In this document: one piece after another, positions 57,914-64,000 of the stretch
How the letters are laid out: every line of letters begins with the position of its first letter
Numbering within the stretch: position 1 is the first letter of the stretch
From: Periconia sp. R9002
Lineage: Eukaryota; Ascomycota; Dothideomycetes; Pleosporales; Periconiaceae
DNA length: 64,000 nt
NCBI GenBank assembly: GCA_023627715.1
Contig: JAMAHW010000086.1
Span: 124,001 to 188,000 of the forward strand
Direction of reading: 5' to 3'
The notes under the pieces: model-generated
The model's input: the letters and a program-made list of their open reading frames with translations, nothing else
Told to the model about the DNA's origin: nothing
Databases searched by the model: none
Position numbers and translations under genes: made by a program

Positions 57914-58711
57914 ATGGTTGCTGAACCCGTTCCACTGAGTGTGAATGGGCGCACTAAAGCGCCGAGCACCGGCCTCCTGCTTGTTTTGCTTCTTCTACCC
58001 ACCTTTTCCATAGCCGAAGGCGTCGTTGACTACTCTTCGAGTGTCTCTGGGCTTACATCTCGCGTGGAAATGTCGACGACACTGTTGACCACAACATCTC
58101 CTACCCAGAATCCCACCGACTCGTCCTTCCCCACCAAGACGGGTAGCCCATCCTCCGACCTCATTTCCGGTTTCTCCCATTCTGATTCTGACTCTGATCC
58201 ACAATCTCGAGATGACGGCGTAATAAACTACTACTTCCTCTTTATCGCTTTGGTTGGCGTCGGGCTTGCAGTCGCCCTCTATTGCTACCAGAAACGTCGC
58301 CGGCAGCGGAAGGAACGGACTCGAGTTGGAGCGCAAAATGCTCTAGCCCAGGACATGGAAGGATGGGTGAATACCCGAAGGTGGTTCAATGGAGCTTGGA
58401 GGCAGAATCAAACAGCAGCCTCTGCCAGAAGAGAAGAAGGGCTTAATGAGCAAGGCGAGGCCCCCCCTCCGTACCAGCCCCAGAGCGATACCACCGTTCC
58501 TCAGCAGCAAGATGGTGTGAATGCTGTGGTAATACCGCTTAGGGCGGTTTTGAGACATGGCCATGAGCGAGGAGGACTTCCAGAGTATAGGGAAGCGGAC
58601 AACGCTCAGAACATATCCGCCAACCAAGATGGTACTGGCACGCTCGAACCGCAAGCAAACAACGTGAATATGCCACCTGAATCCTCAGCAGAACCCCCTA
58701 GAATATCTTAA
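57914..58711 (+). CDS. Single-pass membrane protein with PPPY motif, function unknown
   Basis: 265 residues, no intron. A hydrophobic segment near residues 20-35 (STGLLLVLLLLPTFSIAEG) looks like a signal peptide. A Ser/Thr-rich short ectodomain follows, then one membrane span (YYFLFIALVGVGLAVALYCY) and a basic stop-transfer KRRRQRKERTR. The cytosolic tail contains MEGWVNTRRWFNGAWRQNQ and a PPPYQP motif, the ligand type for WW domains such as those of Rsp5 ubiquitin ligases, plus RGGLPEYREAD. The layout is that of many fungal plasma-membrane adaptor or sensor proteins. ATG 57914 is chosen over a GTG two codons earlier. Confidence 0.78.
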   Translation: MVAEPVPLSVNGRTKAPSTGLLLVLLLLPTFSIAEGVVDYSSSVSGLTSRVEMSTTLLTTTSPTQNPTDSSFPTKTGSPSSDLISGFSHSDSDSDPQSRDDGVINYYFLFIALVGVGLAVALYCYQKRRRQRKERTRVGAQNALAQDMEGWVNTRRWFNGAWRQNQTAASARREEGLNEQGEAPPPYQPQSDTTVPQQQDGVNAVVIPLRAVLRHGHERGGLPEYREADNAQNISANQDGTGTLEPQANNVNMPPESSAEPPRIS

Positions 58712-59175
58712 GCACGACAGAACTCTGCGTCTTGAACCTACGTCGACAAATTGTGCAGATAGCACAGTGTTCTTCGTCTTTGCTTTGTACGAGAGCACCA
58801 CCTTGTTCTGTTGGTGTTATCTCTCTTCAATATCGGTTGTAATCACCAGCATGGGATATTTTTTTGGTGCTGGATTTTGGTGTCCGAGTGGATATATGCA
58901 GCAAGCGATGGACAGACGGCTTTGGCTTCTCTCAATTCGCGTAAACCTATCTGAATGCCAGGAGCCAGACGATGTTATTGGATAATGATTGGGCTACGAA
59001 ATGTCGACTTTCTCTCTTCCTTCGATGAAATATAATCCGTTATTGGCGACCTTTCCTTATGTAGACTCCACCAGAACACGGGACCACGGACATCAATATT
59101 GTCGAATATATTATGCTCTCATAATGTACAGTATCCACGGGATAAAGACAATCAATTATATTCTCCTGAAAGGTT
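58712..59175. other. Intergenic, convergent 3' ends
   Basis: No gene is supported. AT-rich with short ORFs only. Confidence 0.5.
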
Positions 59176-61386
59176 CTACAAAGGTTCTAGCAGGACTACC
59201 TGAGCATCGAAGTCGGAGGCGCTAGAAAATTCGAGTGTCGACCCCCGAATTGATACTGGCATGGCTGTGAGCGCGCCCGTTATCTGCCAGTCATTATGAT
59301 TATCATTGGGACTTGGAAGATCTAGACGAACATTCTCAGGTGAAACTTGAAAGCAATGCAAAACGACAAGAATTTGCGTATCTGTCGCCCTCACAAGACC
59401 TTGCCATCCAGTTGGGTGCCGCCAACTAGGACCAAGTTCGTCGGTGCGATAGCGGCTCACCCCGTCTCTGATCACCGGCACAACTTGTTTATACAAATCT
59501 ACTGCTTTCTTCACGAACGCCATTTGCTCGTCTCCCAAGCCCATCATATTCCCAGACAAGCACATACGACCAAGAAATGTAGCCGCAAGCGTATATCCGA
59601 GTCGTTTGATGGAATCGTCATGGTTCAAAACGGCCCAGATGAGTGATTGCCTAGGGAGCACCAGACGATGCAGTGCGGCGGAGATAATTGGTATTTCGAG
59701 CGTCTCGTGAGCGTCTGTGGAACTCGCCATGGAACTTCTCTGGAGCAAGGAAGCTTCCATACGTGATCCGCCCGCAGAAACTAGCTCTGTTACTAGATCT
59801 GGCAACGCTGTTTTAATGCGAGAGAAAAGAGCATGTGTGCCCTCGCCATGGCGTCGTAGACCTTCACCTAGGCTATCTTGATGGTCGACGCCTATACCGA
59901 GCGTCTCGCTGTAATCGATCTTGAGGTATCCAAAACCGGCTTCGGCGAGGAGTCCAATCACACATTCATCAATGTACTTATGAACCCAGGGGTCGTGTAG
60001 ATCCCATGCACGGCGTAACTCGAGCGTGAGCGGTTGCCCGTCTCGGTGGAGAAGGTGATCAAGTTCCTGGAAAGCAAGAGAATCTCGAGCAACATGTTCT
60101 GGCTCCATCCACAACCCAGGGATAAGGCCCTTTTCTCGAATTGCCGCCGCTGTTCCTGCAAGGCCTCGTGGGAATCGGGTCGGATTCGCTTTCCAGTCGC
60201 CCATCGTCGTTGCCCAGTGAGCTTTTTCGGAATCCGGCATATACCAACCAGCATCGATGACCAAATACTGAACTCCAAGTGCAACCAAACGATCAGCAAC
60301 CTCGAGTATCTTATCCTCCCGCGGTGCCCCCCAACTTGTGCCCCAATCATTATACCCAACCGGCAGATCATGCTCAATAGGAGGCTGAGCCTCAACCGCG
60401 GGAACATCCACACTCAAAAGCGCATCACAAGCATCGTCCACCGTTCCCTTTACACACGTTACCCACGCCGGTGCCGCTTCAAACTTCTCCCCCGGCCCTA
60501 CACTCTTCACCCAATGTCCAAACTCGCGATCCGCATAGCCCCCCGTAAGCACCACATCATCATACCGCCTCGCAACCTCCATCTGCCAGCTCGTCGAACA
60601 CGCCACGCGCGCACCCCACACGACACCCATCTCCGTATCTTCCACCAGTGCAGTCGGAAACCACCCGCGTACCGGCATAGACCCGACCTGTCCGAACCGC
60701 TCCGATAATTTGATCCCGCCCGCATACGCGCGCTCCAAGTGCAACCCCTCGATCGAATCGCTAACCATCCTCCCTTCAGCCGACCACGCAGCGCGAAACC
60801 GATGCACCGTCAACCTCCCCGGCGCATCGTCGCCAGCGAACGGCGTGATCCCGCTAATCGCAAACGACGTCAACAGCTCAAGCTTCACCACCTTCTCAGA
60901 CTCGTTGACAAACCTCGTCTCGCTCTTCAACACCATTCTTCCTCCCTCACCAAGACTCAATCGATGCTCAATCCTCAACCCCCGCTCCACATCCTTCAAC
61001 ACCGTAACCACCGCTCCCTCCTCCCCCTCGCGATCCTGCCGTTCTAACTCAAACCCCTCATTCGACGTCGCCCACAGCGTCGTCCTACCCGGTCCAAATT
61101 GTCCCGGCTGATCGTCGCCAACGAGTTTCACGTGCACGAGGGGCTCGACGACAATGGCGGGTTTATTCGCCGCGGCAGCGTTGTTGCGCGTCCAGGATTC
61201 GTTGGCGATTGTCGTGCGGTTGGGGATGAGCTGTGTGGAGAGCGAAGTGGGGTACAGGTGGAGGGAGACTTTGGTTCGGTTCGGGTTCGTGATGTAGTGG
61301 GCTGTTATTGCGTCTTTGGAGGAGAGAGAAGTTGGGGTGAAAATGTGTTGGGAGAGGGTCGTGAGGGGGTGGTTGGGATGGGACAT
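59176..61386 (-). CDS. Alpha-galactosidase, glycoside hydrolase family 36
   Basis: 736 codons, no intron, no signal peptide, so probably intracellular. The N-terminal beta-sandwich (about 1-330) precedes a (beta/alpha)8 barrel. Catalytic nucleophile D491 in FGYLKIDYSE and acid/base D558 in SSTDAHE are both present. Further GH36 blocks are PVGYNDWGTSWG, LVIDAGWYMP, GLWMEPEHV and RAWDLHDPWVH. The enzyme removes terminal alpha-1,6-galactose from melibiose, raffinose-type sugars or galactomannan oligomers. Length (about 735) is usual for fungal and bacterial GH36. The ATG at 61386 is the first in frame and opens the conserved domain about 20 residues in. Confidence 0.92.
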   Translation of the reverse strand: MSHPNHPLTTLSQHIFTPTSLSSKDAITAHYITNPNRTKVSLHLYPTSLSTQLIPNRTTIANESWTRNNAAAANKPAIVVEPLVHVKLVGDDQPGQFGPGRTTLWATSNEGFELERQDREGEEGAVVTVLKDVERGLRIEHRLSLGEGGRMVLKSETRFVNESEKVVKLELLTSFAISGITPFAGDDAPGRLTVHRFRAAWSAEGRMVSDSIEGLHLERAYAGGIKLSERFGQVGSMPVRGWFPTALVEDTEMGVVWGARVACSTSWQMEVARRYDDVVLTGGYADREFGHWVKSVGPGEKFEAAPAWVTCVKGTVDDACDALLSVDVPAVEAQPPIEHDLPVGYNDWGTSWGAPREDKILEVADRLVALGVQYLVIDAGWYMPDSEKAHWATTMGDWKANPTRFPRGLAGTAAAIREKGLIPGLWMEPEHVARDSLAFQELDHLLHRDGQPLTLELRRAWDLHDPWVHKYIDECVIGLLAEAGFGYLKIDYSETLGIGVDHQDSLGEGLRRHGEGTHALFSRIKTALPDLVTELVSAGGSRMEASLLQRSSMASSTDAHETLEIPIISAALHRLVLPRQSLIWAVLNHDDSIKRLGYTLAATFLGRMCLSGNMMGLGDEQMAFVKKAVDLYKQVVPVIRDGVSRYRTDELGPSWRHPTGWQGLVRATDTQILVVLHCFQVSPENVRLDLPSPNDNHNDWQITGALTAMPVSIRGSTLEFSSASDFDAQVVLLEPL

Positions 61387-62240
61387 TGTTTATGTCTTTG
61401 CATTAGACAAGTTAAGAAATAGTCTTCTTCTTTCCACCCTTTTCTTTCCTGGGATATGAGTGTCAGATTTTTCCTATTCCTCTTTATATGTGTGTGTGCG
61501 GGGCGTGTATATTATACCAAACTCCTCTCTCAAATTTCACCCAAAATCTACAACGCACATACACCACATACACCACCTTTATATACATACACGCCATACT
61601 TCCTACAGTACATACACCTGCATGGCATGACGTGGTTAACCCCACATTAACCTCCTCCCACTAAGCTTTTCAGTAACACACAACATATAAATGTACGTAC
61701 TAGGTATGTATGTAGACCCTTGGCGTAGGAGGATCGCGGATGCTTAAGCGAACGGGCCAATCATGTTTGTATGTTTTAGTCGAGGAGGGATGGGCTAATA
61801 TTAGAGGGACGGAAGAGATGGGAACGTTGTGTGAGTGTTGGTTATGTATGTGGTCCGAGGTTCTTTTTGGTTCTTGTTGCAGTTGTTTTGGTTGGATGAA
61901 TAGAATCTACATCGCTGTGGAAGGATTCAGTGATTGATAAGTGCATAGTAAAATGGAGATTTCGATAAAATCAAGCATTTTGGAGCTGGCCATGTAAACT
62001 GTAAGAGGAAATGGGGATAAGAATCCAGTGTTTAAGCGTCAATAAAGGGTGAACACACTGTATATCTAAATATCTAAACAAAAGTCTTAGGGGCAACAGG
62101 TGTATCTCGGTTGCTCAGTACTGCTGGCAAAGAAATAAACCTGCTACGAGAGACAAGAGCGGTTTAACGAGGAAGTAGCTACGTAAAATCTCCCCTCTGT
62201 CCCCATAGGACCCCGGCGAATCGGATAAAGTTGTGAATAG
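61387..62240. other. Intergenic, no supported gene
   Basis: Promoter side of the alpha-galactosidase gene. CATACAC/TATATACA microsatellite-like sequence is found at 61555-61610. The rest shows no gene. Confidence 0.5.
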
Positions 62241-63176
62241 CTAGGAGAGCTCAATCTCTTCTACAACCCAACTCTCAATTTTGTCACCAGGTCGACTTGA
62301 TTCTATAAAATCCCGGGAAGGCGGAAATTGATGCCACTGTGGTATGATTGCTGGACACGAATGCCAATATGTACCATCTGGTTGTGGACGGAGGATGATG
62401 GGTAGCTGGCAGCCAAGCACGATCCAAACTTCGTCTCCTACCCTGAAATCGCATTTCGGGGCTATACCGAGTTTCCTTGACCCTGTACGTACAGCTTTTG
62501 TTTTCGCAAAAGCATATAACAGCAACGTAACAATATTGGTGTGACTTGGTTCTATCCGGCTGGCAATTTCTGGATTGAGATGTCCGTTCTTGAGAATTGA
62601 CATGTCGGATATATCTTCCACTATGCTCTCTATATAGACCAGGCCCTCTTCCGGCGACTTGGAAAACCAGGGCGATGACACTGCCTTGAAGAATTTCCGC
62701 ATGAGCTCAAAAAAACTGTCGTCATTTAAAACACTACGGAGACTTGATTTCCAAATGTCCCCAACGGTTATAGCAGAAGAATGCAGACCGGGTGTGAGGC
62801 ACTCATATATATGATCAATCTTCATACCGAGAAGCTTGAGCCGGCTACTAGTCATGCATATACTGGCAGAAGGTTGATGGAGGTCCCAGATACATTCGTT
62901 GAGAATGAGAGCAACCGTTCTTTCATACTCTGGGGATAATAATTGCGGAGGGATCCAAGTCGGAAAAATTCTGATGTTGGCTCCCGCGGATATATACTTA
63001 TCCGTTTAATATGCTGAGACCAGAAATTCGACGTTTCTATTGCGCTTCAAATGATACTTGATCGCGTCAAACATGACTTCCACTCGATTTTTCGAGTAAT
63101 CCACCAGAATCGCGCCTTCCTCATAATCTTTTGCTAGGTGCATGAGCGCGTACAGGTAATCGCATTCCCTTGTCAT
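62241..63176 (-). pseudogene. C-terminal relic of a HET-domain-type protein
   Basis: The minus strand from 63176 reads MTRECDYLYALMHLAKDYEE and GAILVDYSKNRVEVMFDAIK, resembling the part of fungal HET (heterokaryon incompatibility) proteins after the HET domain (KIYALLGLA...VDY). A stop (TAA, about 63008) then interrupts the frame, unless a short intron removes it. The frame continues with FPTWIPPQLLSPEYERTVAL and an intact 62241-62855 stretch ending in KCDFRVGDEVWIVLGCQLPI and ILRPQPDGTYWHSC, the usual HET C-terminal beta part. The HET domain itself is missing: upstream there is AT-rich degraded DNA (63236-63480). Most likely a truncated, no longer functional gene, possibly cut by transposon insertion and RIP; a diverged functional gene with an unusual N-terminus is less likely. 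Confidence 0.65.
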
Positions 63177-63235
63177 TTTCCCTTGTGAAAATGAACTCAG
63201 AATGTCAAGCAGTATATAGTCACAGCCAGACCGAG

Positions 63236-63480
63236 CTCTTCATCTAATACTAATAAACTTTACCTATTAGATTTAACGCGCTAGGTTTTAAGATTTATAA
63301 TAAGAATATATAAGTTAAGAATATACTCTAACTATTATTAGACGAAGAGAATATTATAGTCTTACTAACCTAAGCTAACTTTAGGCTACCTTAGATATTC
63401 TTAGGCATATTATACTATAGTATACTAGAGATATAGTTATATACCTATAACGCGTTATAAAGTTAAAGTGTCTTAAAGTG
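63236..63480. repeat. AT-rich, RIP-like degraded sequence
   Basis: About 245 bp, strikingly AT-rich, with many TATA, CTAA and TTAG steps and few G or C runs, unlike the flanking sequence. This is what repeat-induced point mutation leaves in old transposon copies. No frame is open. It abuts the HET relic on one side and the dispersed repeat copy B on the other. Confidence 0.65.
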
Positions 63481-63542
63481 TCTTCTTCTTCGCAATTGAT
63501 TGGTGAAATCAGTCACGGTATCAACACTGGTTTGAAATCTCA
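63475..63542. repeat. Dispersed repeat, copy B
   Basis: Matches 9397-9464 in the same orientation, sharing TTCTTCGCAATTGATTGGTG and CAGTCACGGTAT. The match begins right at the end of the AT-rich stretch. Confidence 0.7.
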
Positions 63543-63789
63543 TACTTCTTTTAGATGCCTTCTAATATGTTGCGGGCAAAAGGTAAGCTAATTATTAGAT
63601 TCGTTCTCGCGCACTCAAAATAGCGTTATCTTTTCTAGCTACGGCCACTTCTAGGTTAGCTAAACTTACGGATAGACAGCTAAGTTTTATGTAGACATTG
63701 GGTTATACACTTACTAGCGGTCTTTACGCCTTAAATAGACAGGCTAAACCAATCCTCATCAATTGTGAGACGTCAACTAGCGTGAGAAA

Positions 63790-63797
63790 ATGTATAT
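63790..63797 (+). promoter_or_regulatory. TATA box of the right-edge gene
   Basis: GTATATAAG about 100 bases before the ATG at 63894, followed by a C/A-rich leader. Position and sequence fit a core promoter. Confidence 0.55.
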
Positions 63798-63893
63798 AAG
63801 CCCTTAACCACTTCGCTCATCCAAAGCATCATTGATACAAGTGACAACCCCTTCGATTACTAACTGATACTTGATTAACCGGCGCTATTCAAA

Positions 63894-64000
63894 ATGGTAA
63901 GAGAAACGTCCGCTTGTAAAGCCATACCAGGTATACCTAACTGGCTCCAGCCTGCTTAATCTACCGCTACTAACGCACCTGAAGGACGCGCTCAGCCATG
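63894..64000 (+). CDS. Start of an unidentified gene cut by the window end
   Basis: An ATG at 63894-63896 (context CAAAATGG) is followed at once by a donor GTAAGAG. A perfect TACTAAC branch site lies at 63968-63974 and an acceptor GAAG at 63983-63984. If spliced, exon 1 is the start codon only and exon 2 begins GAC GCG CTC AGC. A TATA box lies upstream. Only five further codons are visible, so the product cannot be named. Confidence 0.5.

Overview
The window looks like nuclear DNA of a filamentous ascomycete. Genes are compact, lie on both strands, and have short GT-AG introns of about 46-130 nt with CTAAC-type branch sites. Several predicted proteins are Pezizomycotina types: DUF7708-NACHT and PNP-NACHT-ankyrin STAND proteins, a HET-protein relic and a fungal Med1. 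Two introns are copies of one 126-nt sequence (introner-like elements, ILEs). ILEs of this kind are known mainly from Dothideomycetes, so I infer a Dothideomycete, probably of the Mycosphaerella/Cladosporium group. No species is claimed.

Layout. 1-0.6 kb: start of a secreted kelch-type protein (-). 2.3-2.8: E2 ubiquitin-conjugating enzyme of UBE2G1 type (+). 4.4-9.3: large PNP-NACHT-ankyrin STAND/NLR-like gene (+). 9.8-10.3: triple-CCCH protein (-). 11.2-15.9: second STAND gene, DUF7708-NACHT with a C-terminal membrane region (-, nine exons). 16.0-17.9: non-coding stretch with three ILE-like relics. 18.0-22.0: long disordered conserved protein (-). 23.7-26.8: Osh3-type oxysterol-binding protein (-). 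28.4-29.6: GDSL esterase (+). 30.3-31.3: GH43 glycosidase (+). 32.7-33.8: conserved unknown protein (-). 35.0-35.6: unknown ORF (+). 36.0-38.8: MOV10/SDE3/SAD-3-like helicase (+).

39.8-45.3 kb holds four diverged copies of one small cysteine/histidine-rich gene. Each has a 25-nt coding first exon beginning Met-Cys, a phase-1 intron, and a second exon with a C-x-H...PP...C...C-x2-C pattern. 45.3-49.5 is gene-poor. 49.6-51.3: glutamine synthetase (+). 52.4-54.6: Mediator Med1 (-). 54.9-55.5: conserved small Cys-rich protein (-). 56.5-57.0: GFA/CENP-V enzyme (+). 57.1-57.5: TFIIH subunit Tfb5 (-). 57.9-58.7: single-pass membrane protein with a PPPY motif (+). 59.2-61.4: GH36 alpha-galactosidase (-). 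62.2-63.2: HET-type relic (-) beside an AT-rich, RIP-like stretch. At 63.9 kb a gene starts (+) and runs off the window.

Conserved housekeeping genes (E2, GS, Med1, Tfb5, Osh3) alternate with accessory regions: the STAND pair with its ILEs, the small Cys/His family, and the HET relic with AT-rich DNA. The most notable signals are the ILE introns and relics at 4.9, 11.5 and 16.5-17.3 kb, and the undescribed four-member gene family at 39.8-45.3 kb. Exon joins were worked out by hand from frame and splice-site agreement and have no transcript support.
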